Assembly (NCBI GenBank): GCA_946481475.1
Contig: CAMLOB010000328.1
Coordinates: 1 to 5,386 of the forward strand
DNA length: 5,386 nucleotides
Direction of reading: 5' to 3'
Source: an uncultured Chlorobiota bacterium
GTDB taxonomy: Bacteria > Bacteroidota > Kapaibacteriia > OLB7
This document shows, piece after piece, positions 1 to 5,386 of this stretch. The stretch's first letter is position 1; each line of letters begins with the position of its first letter. The translations under genes and the position numbers were made by a program. The notes under the pieces are model-generated. The model made no database searches and was not told where the DNA came from. It saw only the letters and a list, made by a program, of their open reading frames with translations.

Positions 1-189
1 AGCTGATTGCTGAAAGCTGATTGCTGAAAGCTGATTGCTGAAAGCTGATTGCTGATTGCTGAAAGCTGAAAGCTGATTGCTGAAAGCTGAAAGCTGATTG
101 CTGAAAGCTGATGGCCCAAACTAATGACTAAAGCACGACTGCTAAAAGCTCAAAGCTGACTGCTGAAAGCTGATGGCTCAAAGCTGATA
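1..189. repeat. Degenerate heptanucleotide tandem array upstream of murB
   Basis: The stretch is built from 7-bp units of the form (A/T)GCTGA(A/T). Sixteen near-perfect units run from 1 to 112, mostly alternating AGCTGAT with TGCTGAA, with single-base variants at 50-56 (TGCTGAT) and 64-70 and 85-91 (AGCTGAA). A diverged stretch follows at 113-140. Seven decayed units follow at 141-189 (GCTAAAA, GCTCAAA, GCTGACT, GCTGAAA, GCTGATG, GCTCAAA, GCTGATA). The GCTGA core is in phase 2 modulo 7 in the first part and phase 1 modulo 7 in the second, so one net base was lost between them. The array runs off the left edge, so its full length is unknown. Almost every intact unit contains TGA, and the period is not a multiple of 3, so all + frames close quickly and it is not coding on that strand. 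There are no unique spacers, so it is not CRISPR. Its function is unknown. Confidence 0.95.
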
Positions 190-204
190 CCTCCACAAAA
201 AACA

Positions 205-1125
205 ATGATCGCTTTCGAGGACATACGGAACAGTTTCAAGGGGCGCATCGAGCTCGGCGAGTCGATGGCGCGGCACATGACCTTTCGTATCGGAGGTCCG
301 GCCGACATCTATCTGGAGCCGAACGACAAGGAAGATGCCCTTGCCCTGTTCCGATTCCTGGCCGACGAGGAGATGCCCTGTGTGTTGATCGGCAACGGAA
401 GCAACCTGCTGATTGCCGACGAAGGGATTCGCGGGGCGGTCGTCAATCTTGAGGCCGGGTTCAACTATCTCCGCTCGGTCGACGGAGAGATCATCGCCGG
501 TGCCGGGGTGAAGCTGGCGAAGTTCGTCGACTTCTGCATCAACAACAGATGTGGCGGTGTGGAGATGCTGGCCGGAATTCCGGGAACGCTCGGCGGAGCC
601 GTCATCATGAATGCCGGGGCATACGGAGGAGAGATCGCCGATTACATCACACGGGTCGATCTGATTCGCGACCGGAAACTTCTCTCCATCGGCAAGGAAG
701 ACGGAGGCTTTGCCTACCGTACCTCCGATCTGCAAAGGGATGTGGTGCTGGAAGCGGCCTTCCGGTTTCCGGAGGGAGTGCCGGAGCCGATGAAACGGAA
801 GCGCCGAGAGCTCCTGATAAAGCGCAATGCGTCGCAGCCGGTGAATTGGCCGAACGCCGGAAGCATCTTCAAGAATCCTCCGGACGACTATGCGGCCCGG
901 TTGATCGAGGCGTGCGGTCTGAAGGGACATCGCATCGGAGGAGCGCAGATCAGCGAGCTTCACGCAAACTTTATCATCAATATCGACAACGCATCGGCAA
1001 ACGATGTGGTGGAGCTGATGGTGATCGCACGGCGGGGGGTTCTGGAACGGTTCGGAGTCCGGCTGGAACCGGAGATCAAACTGATCGGCTTTGCAGAGGA
1101 CGTGATCAATCGGGTGACCTCGTAA
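205..1125 (+). CDS. murB: UDP-N-acetylenolpyruvoylglucosamine reductase (MurB)
   Basis: This cytoplasmic FAD enzyme reduces UDP-GlcNAc-enolpyruvate with NADPH to UDP-N-acetylmuramic acid, the second committed step of peptidoglycan precursor synthesis. The 306 residues match the shorter (type II-like) MurB length. FAD-binding motifs are visible: RIGGPAD at 28-34, IGNGSNLL at 62-69 and AGIPGTLGGAVIMNAGAYG at 123-141. The catalytic set known from the family is present: YRTS at 171-174 with Arg172, NAGSIFKNP at 217-225 with the proton-donor Ser220, and LEPEIKLIG at 287-295, where Glu290 is the likely catalytic acid. The ATG at 205 leaves the usual short leader before the RIGGPA motif, and an in-frame stop at 157-159 limits extension. 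No Shine-Dalgarno sequence is visible: the place where one would sit (190-194) reads CCTCC. The repeat array ends 15 nt upstream. murC would be the expected upstream neighbour but lies outside the window if present. Confidence 0.97.
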   Translation: MIAFEDIRNSFKGRIELGESMARHMTFRIGGPADIYLEPNDKEDALALFRFLADEEMPCVLIGNGSNLLIADEGIRGAVVNLEAGFNYLRSVDGEIIAGAGVKLAKFVDFCINNRCGGVEMLAGIPGTLGGAVIMNAGAYGGEIADYITRVDLIRDRKLLSIGKEDGGFAYRTSDLQRDVVLEAAFRFPEGVPEPMKRKRRELLIKRNASQPVNWPNAGSIFKNPPDDYAARLIEACGLKGHRIGGAQISELHANFIINIDNASANDVVELMVIARRGVLERFGVRLEPEIKLIGFAEDVINRVTS

Positions 1126-1129
1126 CGGT

Positions 1130-1951
1130 ATGAAGAAGAGAACAACCAGATCGCGCAAGCTGACGAAGAAGGAACGGGAGGCCCGGAGCGAGTCCCGACG
1201 GTTCGCCTCGAAGGTTTCGCTCGGCATCATCCTGACCGGAGGAATCATCGGTCTGGTGGCCGTTGCAAACAAGTGGATCGCCCGCGAACATCTGGACTCG
1301 ATTTCGATTCGGGGACTTGCAGTGCTGGACACGACGGAGATACTGGAACAGGCCGCCCTTCCCGATTCCGTTCGGGTAAAGGACGTCGATCTGGAAGAGG
1401 TGGAGAAACGATTGAGCGCCCATCCCTTCGTTGAAAGCGTCGCCGTCTGGGAAGGTGGTTCAGGCAGCCTGGTCATCGAGGTCCGCGAGCGTGCGCCGGT
1501 GGCCGTGACGGTCATCAAGGGAGAACCGGTCTACCTCGACGCCTCGGCCATCCCGCTCCCCTACCGGTTCGGCATAGCCGCTCCGGACGTGCCGGTCCTC
1601 GAAGGAGTGAACAGCGAAGAGGGAGTCGACAGCATAAAAGTCATCGAGGCGATTGAAGTGGCCGAGTCGTTGCGGGAATACAATGACCTTCTCTACCGGC
1701 GCATCGCCACCATACGGCGAGGAGAAGACGGAGCCTTCAGCTTCACGCTGACCGATAATGCCGTGCCGGTGATTGCCGGAGAGAAGGATGAAATCCTTGC
1801 GCGCCTTCCGAAGCTGGAACTCTTCCTCGCCGAGGTCCTCAGGCGGCGGGGGGCGGCGAATCTGCAGAGGATTGATCTCCGGTGGGACGGACAGGTCGTT
1901 GTCCGCTGGAAGAATGGCGGAAGAACTCCCGCTGATATGGCGGAATTGTGA
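1130..1951 (+). CDS. ftsQ: Cell division protein FtsQ (DivIB family)
   Basis: FtsQ is a bitopic inner-membrane divisome protein. It recruits FtsB and FtsL and links the cytoplasmic Z ring to septal peptidoglycan synthesis. The 273 residues show the family layout: a very basic cytoplasmic tail (13 Lys/Arg in the first 28 residues), one membrane segment at about 29-46 (glycine, isoleucine and valine rich), a POTRA domain at about 55-126 (ISIRGL at 58-63, HPFVESVAVW at 98-107, IEVRERAP at 116-123), then the beta-rich FtsQ domain (PVYLDASAIPLPY at 133-145, PVLEGV at 155-160) ending in the strand IDLRWDGQVVVRW at 248-260, near the region that binds FtsB in E. coli. The start lies 4 nt after the murB stop. 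Only a weak GGTGA (1113-1117) precedes it, so coupling to murB translation is likely. Sequence identity in this family is low; the call rests on architecture and position. Confidence 0.93.
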   Translation: MKKRTTRSRKLTKKEREARSESRRFASKVSLGIILTGGIIGLVAVANKWIAREHLDSISIRGLAVLDTTEILEQAALPDSVRVKDVDLEEVEKRLSAHPFVESVAVWEGGSGSLVIEVRERAPVAVTVIKGEPVYLDASAIPLPYRFGIAAPDVPVLEGVNSEEGVDSIKVIEAIEVAESLREYNDLLYRRIATIRRGEDGAFSFTLTDNAVPVIAGEKDEILARLPKLELFLAEVLRRRGAANLQRIDLRWDGQVVVRWKNGGRTPADMAEL

Positions 1952-2032
1952 GCGGAAGATGAATCGAATTGCAGATGGAGTTCTGCATTCACCATAGAAA
2001 GAGTATATAGCGAGCAGAGAAATAAGAGAACC
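1952..2032 (+). other. ftsQ-ftsA spacer with hairpin
   Basis: This is an 81-nt spacer. An imperfect hairpin is visible: GAATTGCAGA (1966-1975) pairs with TCTGCATTC (1982-1990) around a 6-nt loop, with one bulged T, giving nine pairs. There is no T tract after it, so it is not an intrinsic terminator. Downstream the sequence turns AT-rich and holds TATATA at 2004-2009, but no good -35 box sits at the right distance. Just before ftsA there is only a purine run containing AAGAGA (2024-2029) as a possible weak ribosome binding site. The hairpin could be an mRNA processing or stability element; that is inference. Confidence 0.5.
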
Positions 2033-3367
2033 ATGAGTAAGGCAGAACAGAACATTTTGAACGGCCAGGGAGAGGTCCCGGGGAACGGCTCCGATGCCGG
2101 CCAGGATGTCATCGTCGGGCTTGATATCGGCACCAGCAAGGTCTGCGCCATCGTCGCCCGACGTGACCAGGAGAACCCTCGTCAGGTACACGTTCTCGGC
2201 GTGGGACATGCGCCGTCGGACGGATTGAACCGGGGTGTCGTCGTCAATATCGAGAAGACCGTCCGTTCGATCGAACGTGCGGTGGAGGGGGCCGAGGCCC
2301 AGTCGGGAGTGAAGATCCGTTCGGTGATCGTCGGCATCGCCGGCGATCACATCCAGTCCTTCCCGAGCCGGGGCGTCGTCACGATCAGCGACCCGGAACA
2401 GGTCGTCTCGCAGGCCGACGTCAACCGGCTCCTGCAGGACGCCCAGCGGATCAGCCTTCCGTCGGATCGCCGCATCCTCCACGTGATCCCGCAGGAGTAC
2501 ATCATCGACGGGCAGGACGGCATCAGCGATCCGGTCGGCATGTCCGGTCTGCGGATGGAGGCGAACGTCCACGTCATCACCGGACTTGTCACCGCAGCGC
2601 AGAACATCTATCGATGTGTCGAGCGTGCCGGACTCCACGTGGCCGACATCGTTCTGGAACCGCTCGGCAGCAGCTATGCCGTCCTTGAGGAAGATGAACG
2701 TGAGGTCGGCGTCGGACTGATCGACATCGGCGGGGGGACCACCGACATCGCGGTCTTTGAAGACGGGACGATCCGCCACACCTCGGTGATCGGCATCGCC
2801 GGACACATGGTGACGAACGACATCCGGAAGGGACTCGGCATCATCGGCGAGCAGGCCGAGCGGGTCAAGCAGGAGTATGGGTACGCCTACGGCGCGATGA
2901 TCCTGAACGACGAGTCCTTTATGATCCCGGGTATCGGCGGCCGCAAGGCAATGGAGGTAACCAAGTCGATGCTGGCCCGGATCATTCAGCCCCGCATGGA
3001 GGAGATCCTGGAGTTTGCCCTGGCCGAGATCAAGCGTTCCGGCTATCTCCGCCATCTCTCCGCAGGGGTCGTTCTGACCGGCGGCGGATCGCTGCTGCGG
3101 GGCTCGGCCGAACTTGCCCAGGAAGTGCTCGGAATGCCGGTGAAGATCGGTATCCCCTCAGGCTTCGGCGGCGGCGCACTGGCTCCGGAAGTGGAGTCTC
3201 CGGTCTACGCAACCGGCGTCGGACTGGTGATGCGCGCGCTGAATCAGGTCTCCGACATCGACACGATGGAAGAGAAGAAAACGGTGGAGGGTATCGAAGA
3301 GGAGGAGGAAGAAGTCGGGAGAGAGTCCGTCTTCACACGCATGAAAAAGTTTTTTGAAGAACTGTAG
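2033..3367 (+). CDS. ftsA: Cell division protein FtsA, actin-like membrane anchor of the Z ring
   Basis: FtsA is an actin-family ATPase that polymerises under the membrane, binds the FtsZ C-terminal tip and recruits later divisome proteins. The 444 residues contain the actin-fold signatures: phosphate 1 GLDIGTSKVCAI at 29-40, phosphate 2 GLIDIGGGTTDIAVF at 228-242, and the adenosine motif VVLTGGGSLLRG at 346-357. The region from about 105 to 190 (including VIPQEYIIDGQDG at 151-163) corresponds to the FtsA-specific 1C subdomain that replaces actin subdomain 1B. The C terminus, ESVFTRMKKFFEEL at 431-444, is an amphipathic helix of the membrane-targeting type. It hangs on an acidic linker with seven consecutive acidic or near-acidic positions (IEEEEEE at 421-427). 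About 24 polar residues precede the core. The start is the only ATG in that leader; its ribosome binding site is weak. The gene lies between ftsQ and ftsZ, as usual. Confidence 0.98.
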   Translation: MSKAEQNILNGQGEVPGNGSDAGQDVIVGLDIGTSKVCAIVARRDQENPRQVHVLGVGHAPSDGLNRGVVVNIEKTVRSIERAVEGAEAQSGVKIRSVIVGIAGDHIQSFPSRGVVTISDPEQVVSQADVNRLLQDAQRISLPSDRRILHVIPQEYIIDGQDGISDPVGMSGLRMEANVHVITGLVTAAQNIYRCVERAGLHVADIVLEPLGSSYAVLEEDEREVGVGLIDIGGGTTDIAVFEDGTIRHTSVIGIAGHMVTNDIRKGLGIIGEQAERVKQEYGYAYGAMILNDESFMIPGIGGRKAMEVTKSMLARIIQPRMEEILEFALAEIKRSGYLRHLSAGVVLTGGGSLLRGSAELAQEVLGMPVKIGIPSGFGGGALAPEVESPVYATGVGLVMRALNQVSDIDTMEEKKTVEGIEEEEEEVGRESVFTRMKKFFEEL

Positions 3368-3373
3368 AGAGGT

Positions 3374-3424
3374 CGATGCGCGCAAAGGCCGGGATAAAAA
3401 ACGTCCAGTCCGGCTTTTGCATCG
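3374..3424 (+). terminator. Imperfect terminator-like hairpin (possible attenuator) between ftsA and ftsZ
   Basis: The left arm is CGATGC (3374-3379), a 4-nt bulge GCGC, then AAAGGCCGG (3384-3392). The right arm is CCGGCTTTT (3410-3418) then GCATCG (3419-3424). That gives 15 pairs including one G-U, around a 17-nt A-rich loop. The A run on the left and T run on the right of the GC core resemble a bidirectional intrinsic terminator, but the T run is only four long and is followed by GC. It is therefore more likely a partial terminator, attenuator or RNA stability or processing element than a full stop. Confidence 0.55.
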
Positions 3425-3439
3425 GCAATCTCTGCGGTT

Positions 3440-3467
3440 TTGAAAGTTGAATGTTTAATTTTGAAGT
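3440..3467. repeat. Four degenerate TTGAAnn heptads
   Basis: Four adjacent 7-bp units occur: TTGAAAG at 3440, TTGAATG at 3447, TTTAATT at 3454 and TTGAAGT at 3461. The unit TTGAAAG differs by one base from the CTGAAAG phase of the array upstream of murB. Flanking heptads (3433-3439 and 3468-3474) do not fit, so the run is only four units and chance in an AT-rich spacer is possible. Confidence 0.5.
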
Positions 3468-3470
3468 AAT
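3440..3470 (+). promoter_or_regulatory. AT-rich candidate promoter region for ftsZ
   Basis: This is the most AT-rich stretch of the ftsA-ftsZ spacer and sits between the hairpin and the ftsZ ribosome binding site. It holds TTTAAT (3454-3459, five of six matches to a sigma-70 -10 box) and TTGAAA (3440-3445, a fair -35 box), but these two are not at a proper spacing from each other. Pairing TTGAAA with AGTAAT (3465-3470) gives a 19-nt spacer, which is long. A promoter here would let ftsZ be made in excess of ftsA, as many bacteria do; the sequence evidence is weak. Confidence 0.3.
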
Positions 3471-3489
3471 CGGCTCAACACATAAACGA

Positions 3490-3495
3490 GGGAGG
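3490..3495 (+). promoter_or_regulatory. Ribosome binding site of ftsZ
   Basis: GGGAGG lies 10 nt before the ATG at 3506. It is the best Shine-Dalgarno match among the genes here and decides the ftsZ start against the internal Met10. Confidence 0.85.
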
Positions 3496-3505
3496 ACCAC
3501 AGACC

Positions 3506-4822
3506 ATGATTGAGCTTGACCACAATGCCGAAATGTACAGCGCAAAACTGAAGGTCGTCGGTGTCGGAGGGGGTGGCGGCAACGCCATCAACAGTATGAT
3601 CGAACGGGGACTTGAGGGTTGCGAATTCGTCGCCGTCAACACTGACGCACAGGCGTTGTCCAAAAACCAGGCACCCCACAAGGTACAGATCGGAAAAGAG
3701 TTGACCCGGGGACTCGGGGCCGGGGCGAATCCCGATATCGGACGGGATGCCTCGCTCGAGGATCAGGAGGAACTGGGGCAGATCCTTACCGGCAGCGACA
3801 TGGTCTTCGTGACCGCCGGAATGGGGGGAGGAACCGGAACCGGGAGTGCGCCGGTGGTGGCGGCCGTGGCCCGGGAGCACGGAGCGCTCGTCGTCGGCAT
3901 CGTTACCCGCCCGTTCAACTGGGAGGGGAAGCCGCGCCAGTCCAAGGCCGAGAGCGGTATCGAGGAACTGCGGAAGCATGTCGACACGTTGATCGTGGTT
4001 CCCAACCAGCGTCTTCTCTCGATTATCGACAAGAACACCAGTCTGCAGGATGCCTTCCGAAAGGTGGACGACGTTCTCTACAACGCCACCAGCGGCATCG
4101 CCCGGATCATCACGGGGCAAGGCTACATCAACGTGGACTTTGCCGACGTCCGGACGATCATGCAGGATATGGGTGAGGCGTTGATGGGGACCGGTATTGC
4201 CGCCGGCGAGGATCGCGCGGTCGAGGCGGCCCAGAGCGCCATCTCATCGCCGCTGCTCGAAGGCGTCTCGATCTCCGGATCGCAGGGCGTTCTCATCAAC
4301 ATCGCCGCCAGCAGCAGCCTGACGATGATGGAGATCGACGAGGCGGTCGACATCGTTTACAAGTCGGTCGGACAGGATGCCAACATCATCTTCGGCGTCG
4401 TCATCGACGACTCGCTGGAAGATAACATGACCGTGACGGTGATCGCCACCGGTTTCAACAAGAAGGCCGCGCAGAAGAACGAGACCGAGGAGAAATCGGC
4501 CGGCATGCAGTTCCGTTCCACCGGCTTCGAATTGAAGCGTGAGGAGGAGGCCCCGCAGCAGAAGGCTCCGGTCACGCAGCCGCAGACTCCGCCGACACCG
4601 CGTGAAGAACCGGAGGAATACGTTCCGAACAATCCCGGTACCTACAAGAAGTACGACGTCCCGGCCTACGAGCGCCGCAACGTCAGCCACGAAGTCATGC
4701 GGGGCGGCTTCGACATCCCGAAGGCGAACGACGGAAAGGAGGAGACCGAGGAGAACCGGAATCAGGAGGAAGCCCGCCCCCGTGCAGAACGGGCGGCGTT
4801 CCTGCGGAGGATTATGGATTAG
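3506..4822 (+). CDS. ftsZ: Cell division protein FtsZ, tubulin-like GTPase
   Basis: FtsZ polymerises with GTP into the ring that directs septation. The 438 residues show the GTP-binding domain with [12 protein letters not shown] at 18-29 and the tubulin signature [12 protein letters not shown] at 105-116. They also show the T7 synergy loop [15 protein letters not shown] at 209-223, with Asn209, Asp211 and Asp214 that complete the active site of the neighbouring subunit, and a full C-terminal GTPase-activating domain to about 317. A charged, proline- and glutamate-rich linker follows (about 318-427). The last 11 residues, [11 protein letters not shown], align without gaps to the FtsZ C-terminal peptide (DIPAFLRKQAD in E. 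coli): Phe, Leu and the basic pair are kept, but the usual Ile-Pro is Arg-Ala. A strong ribosome binding site supports the start. The gene is last in the cluster, with a terminator 38 nt downstream. Confidence 0.99.
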   Translation: MIELDHNAEMYSAKLKVVGVGGGGGNAINSMIERGLEGCEFVAVNTDAQALSKNQAPHKVQIGKELTRGLGAGANPDIGRDASLEDQEELGQILTGSDMVFVTAGMGGGTGTGSAPVVAAVAREHGALVVGIVTRPFNWEGKPRQSKAESGIEELRKHVDTLIVVPNQRLLSIIDKNTSLQDAFRKVDDVLYNATSGIARIITGQGYINVDFADVRTIMQDMGEALMGTGIAAGEDRAVEAAQSAISSPLLEGVSISGSQGVLINIAASSSLTMMEIDEAVDIVYKSVGQDANIIFGVVIDDSLEDNMTVTVIATGFNKKAAQKNETEEKSAGMQFRSTGFELKREEEAPQQKAPVTQPQTPPTPREEPEEYVPNNPGTYKKYDVPAYERRNVSHEVMRGGFDIPKANDGKEETEENRNQEEARPRAERAAFLRRIMD

Positions 4823-4825
4823 GGA

Positions 4826-4839
4826 AGAGCGGAAGCTCT
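4826..4839 (+). other. Small GNRA-loop hairpin after ftsZ stop
   Basis: AGAGC (4826-4830) and GCTCT (4835-4839) form a five-pair stem closed by GGAA, a GNRA-type tetraloop, three bases after the ftsZ stop codon. It has no T tract. It might protect the mRNA 3' end together with the terminator downstream, but a stem this short could be chance. Confidence 0.3.
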
Positions 4840-4859
4840 CTTTCGGATCTTGATAAAGG

Positions 4860-4896
4860 AGCCGGAGCGGTTGAAAGACCGGTCCGGCTTTTTTTT
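4860..4896 (+). terminator. Rho-independent terminator of the ftsZ transcript
   Basis: AGCCGGAGCGG (4860-4870) pairs with CCGGTCCGGCT (4879-4889) around the loop TTGAAAGA, with a single G-G mismatch, and runs into eight T residues (4889-4896). This is a textbook intrinsic terminator and marks the end of the division cluster. Confidence 0.92.
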
Positions 4897-4956
4897 CTGT
4901 TCATTCCCGCGCGAACAAACCGTTGTATGCTCCGAAATTCGTATGATTATGCCCGC

Positions 4957-5386
4957 ATGATGCCGTTTCGGTCTCCATATCGACTTGATGCCGTTTCCCG
5001 CCCCCTGCTGGGAGGGATGCTTTTCTGGCTTGTCCTCTTCTCCGGCTGCTCCGATACGGCGGAAGTCGTTGATGAAGGAAGATTGATTCCGGGCGTCGGG
5101 AGCCTCTTCACGACGATGGTGGTTCATCAGGTGGGGAACGTCGGTCCCCCCGAGGAGACTTCGATGAACTTCTCGGTGCAGGTGACCGATATGATTGTCG
5201 AGGGGAAGGAGCGGGTGGTCCAGTTTGCGGCCGATACGCTGGTGACGCTGATCGCCTACGAGTCGAACGGCGATCTTTCTCTCTACATGAAACAGGGAAC
5301 CTTCGGCGATTGTCCTCTTCCCGGCGGCTGGCTCCGCGTTCCGTTCGGCGGTGAAACGGAAGTGTTCCGCGCATTCAAGTTGTTCA
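4957..5386 (+). CDS. Putative lipoprotein of unknown function (5' part, cut by window edge)
   Basis: An open frame with no stop runs to the right edge (143 codons plus one base). The N terminus has arginines (Arg5, Arg9, Arg15), a hydrophobic core at about 17-29 (including MLFWLVLFSG at 21-30) and a lipobox-like FSGC with the lipid-accepting Cys31. Ser follows at +2, which in enterobacteria would mean export to the outer membrane. The mature part (from Cys31) looks strand-rich, with a short cysteine- and tryptophan-containing segment (FGDCPLPGGWLRVPFGG at 116-132); I do not recognise the family. The start is uncertain: ATG at 4957 or 4960, or in frame at 4927, all without a Shine-Dalgarno sequence. 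ATG at 5017 has GGAGGG directly against it (too close) and would leave no basic n-region. TATGAT (4942-4947) could be a -10 box, which would leave almost no leader. The gene follows the ftsZ terminator, so it is probably a separate transcript. Confidence 0.7.
   Translation, partial: MMPFRSPYRLDAVSRPLLGGMLFWLVLFSGCSDTAEVVDEGRLIPGVGSLFTTMVVHQVGNVGPPEETSMNFSVQVTDMIVEGKERVVQFAADTLVTLIAYESNGDLSLYMKQGTFGDCPLPGGWLRVPFGGETEVFRAFKLF

Noticed and set aside
1..189. CRISPR array
   Set aside because: The units are 7 bp with no spacers and no long palindromic repeats; it is a simple tandem repeat.
549..1133. Second + strand frame inside murB (194 codons)
   Set aside because: It lies wholly within murB apart from a few bases; its arginine- and glycine-rich product is an out-of-frame reading of the murB motifs.
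178..1518. Long open frame of 446 codons on the - strand, opposite murB and the start of ftsQ
   Set aside because: It is the shadow of two well-supported genes in GC-rich DNA; its translation is arginine-, histidine- and aspartate-rich without any recognisable domain.
1842..1860. Possible frameshift at the G-rich run in ftsQ
   Set aside because: The ftsQ frame continues through it with the expected C-terminal FtsQ strand and a normal stop, so no error is indicated.
1969..2009. Sigma-70 promoter before ftsA using TATATA at 2004-2009
   Set aside because: No -35 box with acceptable match lies 16-18 nt upstream; the AT-rich stretch alone is not enough.
1460..3055. Open frame of 531 codons on the - strand, opposite ftsQ and ftsA
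   Set aside because: It spans two conserved + strand genes and their spacer and shows the asp/arg/his-rich composition typical of antisense frames; no motif is seen.
1..5386. Window length equals that of the phiX174 genome
   Set aside because: The content is a chromosomal division cluster with no phage genes; the length is a coincidence or a choice of window size.
1..5386. tRNA, rRNA, insertion sequence or defence genes
   Set aside because: No cloverleaf, rRNA motif, transposase, terminal inverted repeats or defence-type domains are visible on either strand.

Overview
This window is a stretch of a division and cell wall (dcw) cluster from a bacterium. Its order on the + strand is: a tandem heptanucleotide array, murB, ftsQ, ftsA, ftsZ, a strong intrinsic terminator, and the 5' part of an unrecognised lipoprotein gene that runs off the right edge. 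All genes point the same way. The bases are GC-rich in the genes (about 60 percent by eye) and clearly AT-richer in the spacers. FtsQ with a POTRA domain, FtsA with a C-terminal amphipathic helix, FtsZ and a lipoprotein signal peptide together suggest a Gram-negative, wall-building bacterium. The order murB-ftsQ-ftsA-ftsZ is reminiscent of Deltaproteobacteria (Desulfobacterota) and neighbouring phyla. This assignment is an inference from gene order and protein style; I do not recognise the species.

Layout. Bases 1-189 are a degenerate 7-bp tandem repeat that continues off the left edge and ends 15 nt before the murB start. murB (205-1125) and ftsQ (1130-1951) are 4 nt apart and probably translationally coupled; no ddl gene lies between them. 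An 81-nt spacer with a small hairpin leads to ftsA (2033-3367). The 138-nt ftsA-ftsZ spacer is the most structured part of the window: an imperfect terminator-like hairpin (3374-3424), an AT-rich stretch made of four 7-bp near-repeats (3440-3467), and the best Shine-Dalgarno sequence in the window before ftsZ (3506-4822). A Rho-independent terminator (4860-4896) closes the cluster. The lipoprotein gene (from 4957) follows as a separate unit.

Function. MurB makes UDP-N-acetylmuramic acid, the precursor on which the peptidoglycan stem peptide is built. FtsZ polymerises into the cytokinetic ring, FtsA tethers FtsZ to the membrane, and FtsQ links the ring to the periplasmic septal wall synthesis machinery. 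The window thus couples precursor supply with septum assembly.

No undescribed defence, mobile or biosynthetic system is visible. The items that most merit a second look are non-coding: the heptad array before murB, a second set of heptads before ftsZ, and the ftsA-ftsZ hairpin. The atypical FtsZ C-terminal tip is the main protein oddity.
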